Shown in pieces: positions 22,422-37,100 of a stretch of DNA of 64,000 nucleotides. The stretch spans positions 21,018,758 through 21,082,757 of the forward strand of contig NC_085047.1 of assembly GCF_963662255.1 (NCBI RefSeq), given 5' to 3'. Within the stretch, counting starts at the first letter, position 1, and the number at the start of each line of letters is the position of its first letter. The translations under genes and the position numbers were made by a program. The DNA comes from Cinclus cinclus (Eukaryota; Chordata; Aves; Passeriformes; Cinclidae). The notes beneath the pieces were generated by a model, which was not told where the DNA came from, searched no databases, and saw nothing but the letters and a program-made list of their open reading frames with translations.

Positions 22422-22713
22422 TGTGTAACAAGTATGTAAAGGTTCATCCACAGGACATCGAGGAAGATGAGGGGCCTTCATCCTCACGACCACCAGGAGG
22501 CAGAAAAAGACCCCCTAGCAACATACCGCACATGTACAGAACACAGCGGAAAATGTATGCGGCACGGGAATTTAAAAAGTCGGGACTATCGGGTGTGTGC
22601 CACTGGTGGAGCAAAGACTCCTCAGCCGCCCAGCGCTGTTTTGCTTACTGTCGCTTGCTCAATAAATTGTATTGGATCTAACTGAATTTGTTCCTGTCAA
22701 TTATTGGAACACA
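22422..22713 (+). mobile_element. Solo LTR or LTR fragment of another ERV family
   Basis: This GC-richer segment has the order of an LTR: a TTTAAAA box near 22574, a GC-rich part with CACTGGTGGAGC, a polyadenylation signal AATAAA at 22661-22666 preceded by TTGCTTACTGTCGCTTGCTC, and an end like TTATTGGAACACA. It does not match the LTRs of E1-E3. I could not find a clean flanking duplication, so both ends are uncertain and 5' truncation is possible. Confidence 0.5.
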
Positions 22714-25700
22714 CTTGTAACACCCTGGAGTCTTGATATGCTGGGCAGAAACTGATATGCTGTGCATCTGTAAGATGCGTGCCTTGTAGCCCCTTATTCA
22801 AATGGCAATGGTTCATTAGCAACAGCTTAAAAATTTATTCAAACATTATGTTCATTGCACACAAACACTTCTCACAAAGCCTTCTGTTCCCATTGAGGCT
22901 AAAAAATTCCATTTTATGCATAATCTTTTATGAGTGCATTCTTTGAATACTTTATTTCTTAGAACTGTAACAGTTCTGTTTATAAAAAGGAATGATACTG
23001 ATAGTAATGTTAGGAACTTGCAGAAGGGACCACTTAGATCTTTAAATTTCCATATTAGTCCTGTTTCAAGAAAAATGCAAAACAAGGAGCCTCAATTACA
23101 TAGTTTAAATTCTTTAAGAAACAGTTTCACATGCCAGGCTAAGAGGATAGAAAACCCAATCTTTACCCCCTTGATCTGATCTTGCAGCCTTCTAAGGACA
23201 GCTTCACATAAGAGTTTTTAATTTGGCACAGGTTTAACTACCAAATCAGGTTTTCATGTTGGACTGGGATACTGGAGAAGATAGCAAGCTGAGGGCTGAG
23301 AAGAAGCACAGGGCCGACTGCATCCAGAGTTTCACAGGGAGCAGGGGAAAAAAAACCCTGGGATTCTATACACATCAGCCAGGATCTGTGTCCAAGGAAA
23401 CAGATGGAATGGTGTGCCCACTGTTCTCTTCCTAATATCCAGATACTTTTTAACATTACTTACTTCTATTGAAACAACTGCAGTGCAACACTTCAGGGCA
23501 GGACGTCGAAGACTAATCTGACCTCCTGAGTGTTGTTCTGAAATAATTCCCACTGAATCCCCTCGCTTTGAGCACAACAGCTGTGGAAATCTAGCATGCA
23601 AGCAGTTGGTTTGAATTACAATTTCTTTTAATTTGGAAGAAACATTCTTCTTTTTAATGAACATCCTGTCTCTCAGTTTAATGATGAACAATTATAAATA
23701 GCACCTTGCTTTAACTGTTACACTTACCAAATAATCAATCTCAATGAAATATTCCCTCAAGGAAGTATTCACTCTCTCACAACGACACATGTTGGAAATG
23801 GCAGTCAGCACTGCCATGGGTGACCCATTTTTGTCTGCTTCACCCTACTGCTGGTAAAGGCTGTAGTCTTCCACAAATTTGCTGAGAAACAAAGACACAA
23901 GGGAGGATGGGTATGATGTTCTGATCTATTCCTTCTGCAGAGGTAATTATTCAGTGAATAATTATAATTGTAATACTGGAAAGGTAGACAATTAATTTCA
24001 GAATTCAATAACTCAACAATCAGGGTGAAGAAATAGATCTGACATCCTTCTTTAAGACAAAGCTCTTCAGTGCCTCAGTCCAACTTGTCAGAATTAAGTG
24101 CAGATTTAAGAGTACTCTTTCCACAGAGGTACTGCACTAGATTAGAAATAAGAGCAGTTTAATAAATATAATAAAGTTAAAATGAATAAAGTTTTCAGTG
24201 TTCAAAGCCTCCATTGTTATGGATCAGCACTTCATGGGAAAATTAAGAAATTTCTCTGCTCTACCTGATCTCCTTCTGTAGCTTTTATTTTTTAATGCTT
24301 TATTCATGTTTGTTAAAACATTGTTTTGAAGGAAAACAGCAAAATATGCTGTCATAGTAAAGCCTTGGAAAGAATGTGCTGGACTAAAGTACCCACAGTA
24401 ACTGTGAAGTATACCATTTGAAGAGCTTTGCTAAAGCTACTGCACAGACAACACACGGTCCCCTTTTTGCCATGATGTGTAGGTCATGGCAAAGTGAATA
24501 CATTTTCCACAACATAAAAGTAAGCCCCTTTGACCACCTCGTTCTCTTCATCTGTTTAAGATCCCTCTTTAATCTTCACTCTACTTTCTATTTCCTTTCG
24601 ACATCAAGCCAGCCAAAATACATTTATTAATAACTCCATAGTTGAACATTGATATTTAATGAGAGTCCCTCCAATTATCCTGATTTGAATGCAAGATCCA
24701 GGTGGGAGTGAATGCCTATATTACCTCCTAATCCAACTTAGAAACACCCAACACTCCATTTGAATTAGCAGTTGTTATATGATGCATAGGAGTCTTGTGT
24801 TAGAGGAAGCAACTGAATTGTAGCTCTAACATCAAGGCATGACTTTTTTCTATCTAATCTTGGTCTTTGTGCTGCCAATAGCTGAGAGAACCTCACTTTT
24901 AATTTGCTGCTCTTTCTCTTCCATTTTCCTGGTTCTCCTCTTATACTGTTGCTGTGGGATCAAATCACTCCTTACTCACAGCTTCTGTTAAGCTAGGTAG
25001 CAGCCCAGGTCTGGCCCATTTCCTCCCTTTCACTTTGAGTGCTAGTCTGAATATGAATGAGTTTAGTATAAATATAATAAGTTTAGTTTATTTGCAAAAA
25101 CACTTGCTTCTTTTTCTTCACATTAAAACTAGTTCAAATAAAAAACAAGCAGAATATTTAAAGTATTTAAAATACATGAAGTAGTCCTTTGGCCTCTAGG
25201 TGAGGCCCAGGTAAAGCCTCAAGTGTCATGCATGAATGACATATTAACTTGCTGGAAACAGTCAGGAAGAGAACAACAAGAACAAGTGGCAATCTACACA
25301 GTAAGACATATGAGGAAAACTGACTAACCTGAAACTGTTTTCTTCAGTGAAGAGAAAACCAAAGTGAAGAGAAACAGCAATATTTTAAAATGTAAAAGAC
25401 TGTTGCAGAGTGGAGAGGATTCCACTGATTTTTTGCTTGCTGGAAATAGCATTGGTAGTGGGACAGGCTATTTGTTGAGGGAAGGAAAAGAAACCATCTG
25501 GTTTAGCTGTTTTCCTGTGATTCCATGTGAATTTCTTTCAGCTTTGGTGTATTCTGTCCTTTTCACTACAGACTCTCTCTCATTAGAATCAATGCAGATT
25601 CTTTTATTCTCTAGTACAGGTTACCATCATTTTGAAGCATCTATGTTACTATACTCAGAGGAGTGAGCCAACATTTTCCTGGATTTCCTTTGATTTTAAC

Positions 25701-28156
25701 TGTAGTTAAACTTTTCCTTCCTTTTTCACCTCTTCTCCACTATACTGGCTAGTACTCTTCTGCAAATTGGAAACCAAATTCCAGTTCAGTGAGGGTGATT
25801 ATTTGAAATATGTTGCTATCCTCACACAGGAACCTTTGTATTTAATGTCCACACTATATTCCGCCTGGCTGCCAGCCTGCTGAACAGCACTGCCAGAGGT
25901 AGCTGGGTTATTGTGCACTATGAGAGACTGGCTTAAGACAGTCTCAGCTTGGAAAAGAAGGTATATTAACTCAGATTCATCCCTATGGCAATGAAACCAT
26001 CTAACTTTGAACTGGCTTGAAGAACTGCATGAGTAAACTCATCACAGAATATCTCAGAGATATTATCAGAGTTTCAGCACCTTTGCTTCCATTCTTGAGC
26101 CACTTCCCTGAATGATTTTTTTAGAACTTGCAAATTAAGCAGTAAAAAGTAATGTTCAGCACTTGCAGTGGCATGGCAGCTGTTACCTGATGGTCTGAAC
26201 TCTCAGACATGCTTTAGAGTGTCTCTGTGCAAATGGTGGCACATACGAGATTCTGTTAGGGACAGACTGACTCTTCAGCAGGGCTAGGATTAAAATATAC
26301 AATTCTTACCTTTACAGAATATCTTTCACAAAATTGCCCAAAACCCCAATTCCTTAAGATTTCTGAAGGGTCACAAAACATATTTTGTAATGTCAGGTTT
26401 TATGGGAGAAGTTAAAATTTTACTTTTATCTTGCTTCTCTGGTTTGCTGTGGGGTTTTTGTCCCAGCCACTTGAAATTCAAGCAGCTATCAGCAATGCCT
26501 GAAATACATTAGGCAAACAGATCTTTGCTGTTATAGGTGAGAAAAGCAGCCAAGAAAACCAGATATCCTGATGTCCTATTTGGTGGTAAAGCCTTAATAT
26601 ATGGTAGCAAGGGTGAAGAGGTCTTTCAAGAAGGTATTCTTTAGTTCAGAGGTAACAAGAGGCATGAAACGTCAGTAAACTGTCAAATACCAGCAGATCA
26701 GGGAACACTGTAAGAAAAAAAAATAAAAATTGGTTTTCACCCAAGAATTTTATGTTCAAATTTCAATTGAATTTAGAAAGTGAAAATAAATGGGGAGGAG
26801 AAGAGACAAAGTTGTATTTTATATTAAATTTATTGAGTTATTTGGAGAGTGCTATCAAAGCAAAATTCCCAGAACACCATGGCAACAACAAATCTTTATA
26901 CAGAAGAAAAAGCTGACACCAGAAACCCAGATGGTTGACAAGAGCAGAAATGACAGTATTTACTGCATTTTTTACCCTTGCAAATCTCATGCCACCCTTA
27001 CACAAGGCATTCCTACTCGGTGAACACACTCGGACAGCTGTAACTATTCCATTATGGCTATTTCTGCCATAACTCCCTCCTGTGGACACTCTATTCTGGA
27101 ACAATTAATAAGAGTAATTTTTTCAAAACAAAGTCGGTTTTATTCCAGAGTGCAACGTCCACATGAGGGAGTAACACTGAAGTAAAGCTATTTCTGCTGT
27201 AGCAATGCTGATCAATTCTCCATGTAAACAAACCCTTTGACTCTGATACTAAATTACTTTAATACAGATGTCTCTTGAGATTAAAGTTCTGTAGTTCAAG
27301 AGAATCAATCTTCCAAAACTAAGTGTATAGCTTTAAAAAACTGACCCTAAAAGAACCCAGAATCACATTAATTCACTGGTTATGCATCTTAACTCAAATT
27401 TAGGTTGTGTGAAACTTAACAAATAACTGTAGTATTAAGCAACTCTCTCACACACACACTCTGGAGTGTGTTTGCCATACAATTACTTGAAAGGTTGAAG
27501 GGTGACAGGAAGAGAGGTCAACAAAGGATAGGTAAATGCCACATGAAGATGTATTAAAAGTTCAGTACTTGCTACCCTGTGCTATAGAGTTGCAAAGGCA
27601 TAAATGTAATGCCACAACATGCTGTAGTCGTTCCTGATTGCCATAAAAACCTAAGCATAATCTTGGAAGGAAGTATTGATCCTTGTTCCTGTATTTCTAC
27701 TCATTCTGTAGGATAAGGATGGGGAGAAGGGAAGAACGGTCTCTTCTAGGGAAAAAGCATTTTTCTCCTATCTCAGGAGAGCACAACAGCAGCTTCCTAA
27801 TTCTTTTCATGGAAGCTTGCCTTACCATAAAAATGACAAAGAGCAGGCTCTAAGTCCCTTGTGCAACAATGGCATGAGGGAGAGTTTCTCTGGAGCTCTG
27901 AAGGTTCCTGAAGGATTTTGAGTCCAGAAGAATACAGAATACCTCTAGTTTTTCCTCAAAGGCAGGTTAGCTTTACACTGTTCACAAACCAGAATCATGC
28001 CAAAGTGACAGCATTTAGCTTATGAAGAAAATAATCTATTGAGAATATTCTTCTTTAGTTATCACCCCATCCTACAAAAAAAGAAAAAAATTAAGAGCTA
28101 TTTTTTTTTTCAAGCACATTCAAATGCACCAAGCACTTTCTGGCAACTTTCCCACC
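22714..28156. other. Long AT-rich non-coding stretch
   Basis: No coding exon, RNA gene or repeat family was recognised in this 5.4 kb. Short ORFs lack any recognisable motif. Confidence 0.45.
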
Positions 28157-28801
28157 TGTCTTGGGTTGCAATGCAGGATTTAACTGAAGTATGTATTTTG
28201 TCACCATCTCCTAAAACCAGGTGATGTGGGGCAGTGTTCTTTATCTTTTCCATGACCCATCCTTCCTCCAGGGAAGTATCTTCTTCTAATGGGCCATTGA
28301 GTTCCACTGTATGACTGATAAAATTACATCATCCCATTGTATGATGCTCCACCCAGGGGGAGGAGCAAAGCATTTCCTACCTAGATAAAATCTGAGATTT
28401 GGAACATCAGTCTTTTCCCACTGGATTCCCAGAAGAAAGCCAGACCCTTCTACATCATCACTGGACTTTTGGAGGAAAACTGCACCCTTCTACAGGGTGT
28501 GCTTCAACAGAACCACATCTGTCACTCCAGGAGGACTGGAGACACCACTTAATCACACTGTTACCAACACCCTGACTGATGGGGTGTCAGATTGTATTCT
28601 GACTGTGTCAATGTTTTGGTTTTTTGTATTACTGTATTTTTATTTTAATTTTCTGAGTAAAGAACTGTTATTCCTATTCCCGTATTTTTGCCTGAGAGCT
28701 CCTTAATTTCAAAGTTATAATAATTTGGAAGGAGGAGGTTTACATCTGCCATTTCAAGGGAGGCTCCCGCATTCCTTAGCAGACATCTGTCTTTCAGGAC
28801 A
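28157..28801 (+). mobile_element. Solo LTR, apparently chimeric
   Basis: About 645 bp beginning TGTCTTGGG and ending CTTTCAGGACA, flanked by CCACC (28152-28156) and CCGCC (28802-28806), a 5-bp duplication with one mismatch. Up to about 28650 it resembles the LTR at 42910-43438 (shared AATGGGCCATTGAGT, ACATCATCCCATTG, CCTACCTAGATAAAA). From AGTAAAGAACTG at 28656 to the end it resembles the E1/E2/E3 LTRs (TTTGCCTGAGAGCTC, then the AGGACA end). No internal retroviral sequence follows, so it is a recombined solo LTR. Confidence 0.85.
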
Positions 28802-31800
28802 CCGCCAGATTTAACATTCTACCCACACCCACCACAGGTGTATATCTGTTCTAAAAGACTGTAAACTTTTACTTTAAGAATGAAAAATTCATTTTATTTC
28901 ATTCTCAAAAGTGATTTGGTTACTAAAGCTGAACATTATCAAATGGATTAATTTGAACATTCAAAAAAATATTTTCATTCTTTCCATAGCTATGAACTAC
29001 AGAAGTCTAGGAAAAGCTGAGGCCCTAAGAGATGAAACTACAGCACAGATGTTTTAGCCAAGGTCCATACAGTGCTGTCTGCACTTTTCCATTTATAAAA
29101 TTAGTTTAAATGACAGTTGCAACAAACTCTCACATGAAGGTAAATGACATTCATTTTAAAATCACACATAGTAAAGCATCTAATATAGTGCTACAACAAG
29201 CAGATTTCTGTAATACAGATCCATTCCATCACATCCTGTAGTTCTTCCTTGGCTTGAACAAAAGATGCAAACTTATCCTTAGTAAGAGAGTGAGGGTATA
29301 AAGGGTACTTCATTTGCAGAAGCTGCAGTAGTGTGCTGGTAAATCTTAGTGTTCTTCTCTCACAGTGAAGAGATATGTTACATCTACAGGCACTGAGTGA
29401 AGCTCTCACTGCAACCACTTGGCCTCGTAAGAGATCACCATAAACAGGTTGTGAAATCAAGAGATTTATATGAAAACACTTGAAAAGTGTTCAAGGACTG
29501 TATATAGTAAATCAACCCTGATTTATTCAACAAAACTGTCAAAGTTATTTATACAGTGGAAGATACATACAAGACCATTTGCCGACCTTCATCCTTACAT
29601 AACAAAAACAGATACCCACTTGAAAACACCACACAGAACTTGTCTAGCCCAGTGAGTGCAGGCTGACCCAACCTCACTCTGCTTGTATTCTGAATAGGTG
29701 GGACAGAAGCCAGTCCCAGTCTGAAATCTATGCAGCCTTCAAACATTGTGCACCATCTACTGTAATTTTTTTACCTTTTTGCCTCTCAAAAACAAAAAGA
29801 AAACCAAAAACCTAACAGTCCACTCCACCTCCACCAAAAAAACCCCAAAACAAACCAAAACCCATCTGTGTGCCCCAACACCCTAAAACAGTATAAAGAA
29901 AGTAATCTGACTTCTGGTACTACTGTTCAATAGACCACTTTCTACTTTGTGTCCTAGTAGAGATGGGATAATGGTTGCAAAGAAAAATAGATTACCAGCT
30001 TACAGACTAGTTTTATATGGGAATTTTGGCTTCTTTTTATTTGACTGTAAGTACAGAATTCTAGTTTTAGTCTGTATCATTTTGCATTTTGACATATCTA
30101 ACCTGAAGAATACTGATGGCATGTTTTGGATCATACAGAGAAAGCAGATCAGATTACATATTTCTGACATGCCTCAGACATCTGCTCTTGGACTCAAACA
30201 GAAAATAAGAGTCTTTGCTCTCAGAGATTCCATGTAGCTTCATGTGAGGAAAGGAATGACAACAATCACAATATAAGGAGTGACAATTTCCTGATTTGCT
30301 ATCTTCTAATGATAACTACAGTGAGTCTTGGTATAAGTAATTTAATGTCTTTTCCCATAATACCAAAATACGTTCATTCACTTCGAGGGTCACACTTTGA
30401 GACATCTTAGTCCTCGTGTTTGTACCACCAAGAGAAAGAGGATGGATTCTCAAAGGGCAGGTACTCAAGGCTTTGGAATACAAGACAATGTAAAATTGCT
30501 TGCTTTGAGACTCAAGTATAGGGATTGCCAGAATGTAAAAAATTCTGAAATTTTAAGAATGACGAGCATAAGGGACTCATCACTGTTAATACTAAGTTTA
30601 ACTGGAAATGTAACTATACAGTGTTTCTGAATAGCAACCTGGAAAGTCTGGAACTGAACATGTTGAGCAAGTAATGGTACAGTCTCTTTGGTGTGTTTTT
30701 CCAAACCTGGGAAACAGGGGCAACAACCTTCACATAATTAGTTTAAACTGTTTTAAATTGGAAATAAGATTTTGCCACATTCTCAAAAGATTTTGCTACC
30801 TTTACAAATTACAGAAAATAATTTTAAATTCCATACCCTTTATCTTGTATTATTTTGTTCATAAGGTAGTTCATAAAATCAAGGTTTATCTTAATTTGCA
30901 AATAAATCCAACTCCACCTCAAGAGAAACAGTAGCAAAATCCTTCACAAACTATAAATATGTTTGAAAACTGCTTGAATAACTCACAGATTAAATGAGTA
31001 TGCTTTTACTGAAAAAAGGAAAAAATAAAAGGACACCCTGATTACCTTCAGTTTGAGAATCCAGATGAGTCTACGTGAATATTCAGATTCTTTTAACCTC
31101 TGTAATGGTGAGATCCTTTGTGAGAACAGACTGATGCTGAGGTAAAGTTGATTTCTTTCTCACTGGGGACTTTGTAATCAAAGTTACTGACCTCAAAGTG
31201 TTTTAAATAGGTTGGATATCCTACAAGCAATGCAATGAAAATTGCAGATGTCATAGAGAAAGTAAAAGGATGAAAGTAGGGATTTCATCCCTTGGAGTTG
31301 TCAACCTAAGACTACTCTTTGATGCCAACTGAAGAAATGGAAGTGCAGCTAATGATTTTAACTTATTTCAAATTCAAATCAAAATATCTCAAAACCACTC
31401 AGTTTCCCCAAATAATAAAGCTTGGTGACCTCTGTGAGAAGCAAACTCTATGGTGAAAAGAAGTAAACTCAGAGTGCCTTCTAAAACAACAGGTTTTATT
31501 TGTTTGATAAAAGGTTATGCTTTCTGTGCTTCCAGAATGGATTTCCATGTGTTTCCTTATATGGGCAGATTTGTTTTCCTCCAAAACTTCATTTCAATTA
31601 ATATATCCTGCAAGTCATAAGGAAATAAAAACAAAGCCAGCAGATCTTGGAATTTCAGACTCCCACAGACACAAAACAACTTCCATCTTATATGTGAAGA
31701 AACAAAGCAGAATTTTTTTCAGTTAAATTCAAAATTACTTGCATTGGCAATGGGACCAAGGCAGAGCTAATATATATCTAAAAAAAAATCAAATTGCCCA

Positions 31801-34062
31801 AAACATTCACTGAAATATCCTCCAGACCAAATGTCAATATTCAATGCATATACTGCATTTTCCATTTCCCTATGCTGTTAAAAAATTAACTAATTAAATT
31901 GCCTGACAGTCCTTCAAGATAAACAGCAGTATAGATTATAGTGTTTTTAAATGGGAAATAGGAGCATGAACATCGTAAACCAAGGAGGCTCTCCTGACTC
32001 CTCTTATAGGCACAGTCTTGCCTTTGCCCATGTTCTCTGCATCAACAAAGGTGATCTGATATTTATGAGCTGAGTTCATGTATTTACTAGAAAATGAAGA
32101 TAGTTTGCCTTTCAAAACACCTGTCTAAATTTAAGTAACTTGCATTTGCTATTGCTTGCAATGCACTGAGAAACATTCTGAGCAACTGCAAATTGTCATG
32201 TGTACAGAAAATATTGAGAAAAGACCAAGTAGAAAAAGAGTATTTTAGGTGTCACATGATAATGAAAGACACTCCAGCTTCCATTTTACAGCTAAAAGGC
32301 AGCAGGGGTTTCAGCCTTACCTGCTTTGGATAAAATATCTTTTCCATTCACAGGCTACAGGGTTCTGAGTAAAGAAGTGTTTGCAGAGTTTGCAAACCCA
32401 TGGCTAAAGAAACCTCTTGGCCTATGTCTGATGAAAGCTGCAGCTTTCTTCTTGCAAGTTTGTTCTTGGTCTGTGCTTGCCACAGGTTAATGGTTGTATT
32501 TTACACTTCCAGAGATAAGACATTCAGCTACCTTTTGCAGTGCAGAGTGAAATAGTGGTATTACGGACTTTTCATTGGTTTAATTATCAGGATTGAATTT
32601 AACAACTTTAACAGTGGTACAAATCATGTCAAACACAGAGGTTTGTGCTAATAAAGTATATTTTTAAATGCAATAAAATTCTAAGATTATTAATTACAGC
32701 ATCCAGAATAGGAAGAAATACACTATTCTCAGTACTAAGTCAAAGATAAAACACTGCCAAAGGCAAACGCCAGAATCAAACCCTTTCCCTTCATAATGGA
32801 GACAAAAGAAAATTTCAGTCCACTTTACTCAGTATTTGAAGGCTGACTGGTATTGCTTTCAGACCCTAGTACCATCTTCCCTCTTGACAGTGGGTGCTTG
32901 GCAGGCACACCTGGCATGGCTGCTGGAATGAGCAAATGGGTCCTTCCAAGTTTTGGAGGTCATGGCTTTCACACAGCAAGCTCATGAACAGTAAGAACTG
33001 CTGGAATTATTACCATTGGTGAACTTCCCTATGAAAACAGCACATTAGAGAACCCCTGAACAATTGAAAGCAATAACTGAAGCTGTTGTTTATCAGCCAT
33101 CTCAAATTAATGGGAATCATTCCATTCCCAGCTGCCATCATAGCAAGTTAGAACTTGAAATGCAAGACATAATTTCTAGGACAGATCTTTATCATAATAA
33201 TTCACAAGTAGGACTTTCTATCAGAGACTCCAGATATCCCCTGCAAGTATGTGTACTCCTCAACACACTGTCCTGATTTACAAGTGAAGCAACAGAGGCA
33301 GAAATAGCCAGATTATATCTGTGTAAAGCAAAGACTTTAGTGAGGACTTTGAAGTGAGTCTAAGTGGTAAGATTAGGATTCAGTCTTAAAAACTAGTGCA
33401 CTATAGAGCTCCATAAAGGGCAACTGTGTGATTGTCTATTACGCTACCAGATCAAGAAACTTTTCCAGAGATTCCCACTACAGTTTTTCCCCACTGACTC
33501 TGGAAGTTTAGGCTACCTCAGGATTTACCCACTGATACTATGAGAAGTATGCACTTCAATTTTTATGGCACAAAACCTGACCTACAGTAATAGAAGTTAT
33601 AATGTTGATTCAAGGGTCTGAAAGCCACTGAACCCTCCACTTGCACAGATTTCACAGCGACAAGGACACTCACGTCTTGGCAACAGGTATTGTGAATGTA
33701 AAACTGTTCCAAATCATATGAATTTTAATTATAAATATGTTCTTAATGAGTGTTTAATTCATTCTTCAAGAAGAAATGTAATCTTCACCAAAAAAGTGAA
33801 ACAATGAGTAGAAGGGAATTTCAGGAATTGAAAGAGAAGCTGCATACAAAATCAAGACGAAGATGGAAAACAGAAGCCACATATAGAATTTTCTTCTGGG
33901 ATCATGAATCTTTCCCTAGAATTTGATCCAAGAATCCATATCCCCTACATGTCAGTGAGGATCTACAGATTTGCAGGGATATCCACGAGAAGTTACACAA
34001 AAAAAGGATCTTCTTGCAGGAACAGGCTGGAGGCTAGAAGAGCTCCCATGATACTCATATAT
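28802..34062. other. Long AT-rich non-coding stretch
   Basis: No gene is recognised. Around 29790-29865 the plus strand is a C/A-rich low-complexity patch (CCAAAAACC, AAACCCCAAAAC), roughly the complement in style of the G/T-rich patch at 12.3 kb. Confidence 0.45.
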
Positions 34063-34150
34063 CTAATTAATAACAGCAGATTGGAAGGGACTTTTGGGTC
34101 GTTGAGTTCAGTCCCTTGTTTTTGTAGGCAACCATGCCATATAATCTTTT
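34063..34150 (-). mobile_element. Possible short CR1 3'-end relic
   Basis: AGATTGGAAGGGAC followed by TTGAGTTCAGTCCCTTG resembles the reverse complement of a CR1 tail. The match is short and degraded. Confidence 0.3.
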
Positions 34151-37100
34151 TCATATGATAGCTCTCTTATAATCAATTAGGTTTTTTCTTGTTTGGGGGT
34201 TGTGATTTTTTTGTGCTTTTGCTCTTGGTACTCTTAGGGGAGGGCTTCATAGAGCCTAATTTCTTTTAGAATCAGAAACCTTTTTAAATCCAGAATAACT
34301 ACACACAAATAGTTTATATCCATCTGTTTTTGTGTCAGCATTTCCCTTAGTTTAAATAGCACTTTTCCTAATGTATTTATAGAATACAATCTTACCCCTC
34401 TTTTTGTTTTGCCTGAACATGCTGGCTAAGCTTTCTTATTCTTTCTTATAGGATCCTTCCAATCCTGGGCAACCTGAGCCCTTTTTTACACCTATTTCTT
34501 TTTAATTGAGATTTTTTAAGTAACAGGTAATCTGGCTGTACTGATTATTCCCAACTGATGAAAACCATCAGCTATAATGTTTCCCAGCAATATTGTTGGA
34601 AATATCTTGAACTCAAGCAGCATGAAGCCCATTTCTGTCAGACATACTAAATGGAAATTTCAGAAAAAGTCCCACTGCCTTCGGTGGGTGAGCCCTGTCT
34701 GCTTTTTGTTTTCCAATATCCAAACATAACTTTCCAGTAAAACTATAATTTTCCCCAACTATTACAATTTTGGATAATAATAAAAGCTAGCAATATGTAT
34801 TTGCACACATTTATGAAATGAGAAGCAGTAGTACTTGTACCAGCATTGGAACAAGATCTTCCTGAGAATGAATGTTAACTTGTTTGAATTCAAAAGCAAC
34901 CACAGTATTTTCAAATTATTTGAGGAATAAATTATTTGAGCAACATTTGTAACAATATATACTGAATATTTATCACAAATAAGAATTTAAAAACACCACT
35001 GTAGTTCACATGAAAGAATTCAGACTTATCTCACGGCTGGATGCTATATTTGGCATGAATCCCAATTTTGCAACAGGGTGGAGTATTTGATCAAAAGATC
35101 CAGAAAATTTACATGGGTAGCCAAAGTCAATCTGTCTGGCAAAACATACAGATGATGTTTCTCTCACATTGCTTTGATATTTTGGAAAACTTGTAATATT
35201 AAGGAAAATTTTTTATTCAATGCACTGGAAGAAGTAAGTCATTAAAAGGTGTTTTCTGAAGGAATAAATAAGCATAGAAGATGTAGGATTTGAGGCTGAA
35301 AATAGCCTTTTTTAGTACACTCATAGTTCAAATACTGGAAATGCAAAACTGTGCCTGCATCTGCTACACTGCCCTCTCTTTCAAAAGTGACCTCTGATAT
35401 TTCATACTGACTTGATACACCCAGAAGTGTTACACATTGCTTATTCTGCTGAAAACTGTGTTCTTCGGAGCAGGTCCTAAACTAAGGCACCTCAAAGCAC
35501 TAATAACACATGAACAAGCTGGTAAGCATGCTTAGTATCTTTATATATTATATATACTTGTTGAGAACAATGGAAGAATAAGCCAGCTACAGGATGTTCT
35601 AATGATGAAGTCTCATTTATGAGTATTTTTCTTTTACTACAATGTTCCACATTTGGAACATGGATTTAATTGATTTGTAACATTTTTATGGCCAGCTCAT
35701 GCTTCCAGAGTAGTGGCATTAATCATACTGTAAATCAGAACTTGTCCTACTAGATCTGCTTGCAAAAATCTTTGAACGGAGAAATCTTTTAAAAGACAGA
35801 TTCTTAAGCTGGAAGTCTTCCCACATTTACTTCTTGGTCACCCTATTTAATCAATAGGCAGGATTAAAAACTTCACACTTTCTCCTAAAATCAAGGTGGT
35901 ATTTGGTATTGGTGCAATTGCTAATGTTAAGTAACATTTCTATCAGTCAGACTCCATTTAACTGGAGTGATGCTTTCTCGGTCCTGAAAAAGTGTTGAGT
36001 TAAATTAGCTATTAAGATAAAACAGACATGTGTTCATCAAAACCAAGTTCTAATCTTACAATGATGTTTTCACTGCAATTATCATTATTGCAAGACATTA
36101 ATTTATCAGTACTTCCAGCATGAAAAAAGAAAGACTATGTAGACATATGATTATTGTCAAGTATCAGGCAATTTAAAAAATAGTATCAAGAAACCCATTT
36201 TCATATAATTACTGAAAAAAGTTACTGAAAGTCATGTGGAATTTCCAGGATTATCTGCAACTAAGTCTATTCCTTCTCTAAGGTCTTATACTAAAGTGTG
36301 GGTGAACTGGGAGGATTGGGAAAGTGACAGCTTATTTGCCCTGGCTGTCAGTGTGTCTCAGCACAACTTTGATATAAAGCAAGCTAGCTCTATCCCCAGC
36401 TTTCAGGAACTGGGCAGTGAAAGCAGAACAAATAGTTTTAGCTTCAGCTTATCCAGGAACTCAAGAGGAATGAGCTTGCTGTCAGTGAAAACTGCTCAAG
36501 CCAAACAAATTTAATATTTCATCCGTATTTGAATGCAGACATGTACAAACTTGGCACACACAAGGCACAGGAAGTGTATTTATCATCAGCAGTAGCAGTG
36601 AGATACCCCTAAAACCAATTTGTGGATGTTTTAAGTACACTCCAGCACTTGGTCAGAACAGAACTGAAAGGTAAAATGATATAAAATCAATCAGTGGTAC
36701 CCTTCTGCCCCTCCTTGAAGTCTGATTTCAGTGGGATCAGAGTCAAGCCAGTCCATGGCATAGTTGAAATCTGTCGTAAGATTCAGATTGGTCTGGACTA
36801 CTGCTGCATTAGTCATGGATCTCTCTGGCCTCCCTTCTTTCCTCCTCTTCTGTGCCCGTCCTTCAGAGCTTGTGTTACTGTTCCAAAGGTACTCCTGCTT
36901 TAAAAAATTACCTCTGAAGTCTGTTTGCTTTTCCACAGGCATGGCTCTTACTGCAATCGAATCCTCCAAATCCAGTAGAACAGAACAGAATCTCTGAGAA
37001 GCCAAAGAATACTCCTGAATTTCCATCATTCCCTGAAGCAAGCACCAGAGCCCAGCAAAGAAACATTTCTCACCTCAAAAGAACTGGCCAGGGGAGGGAG

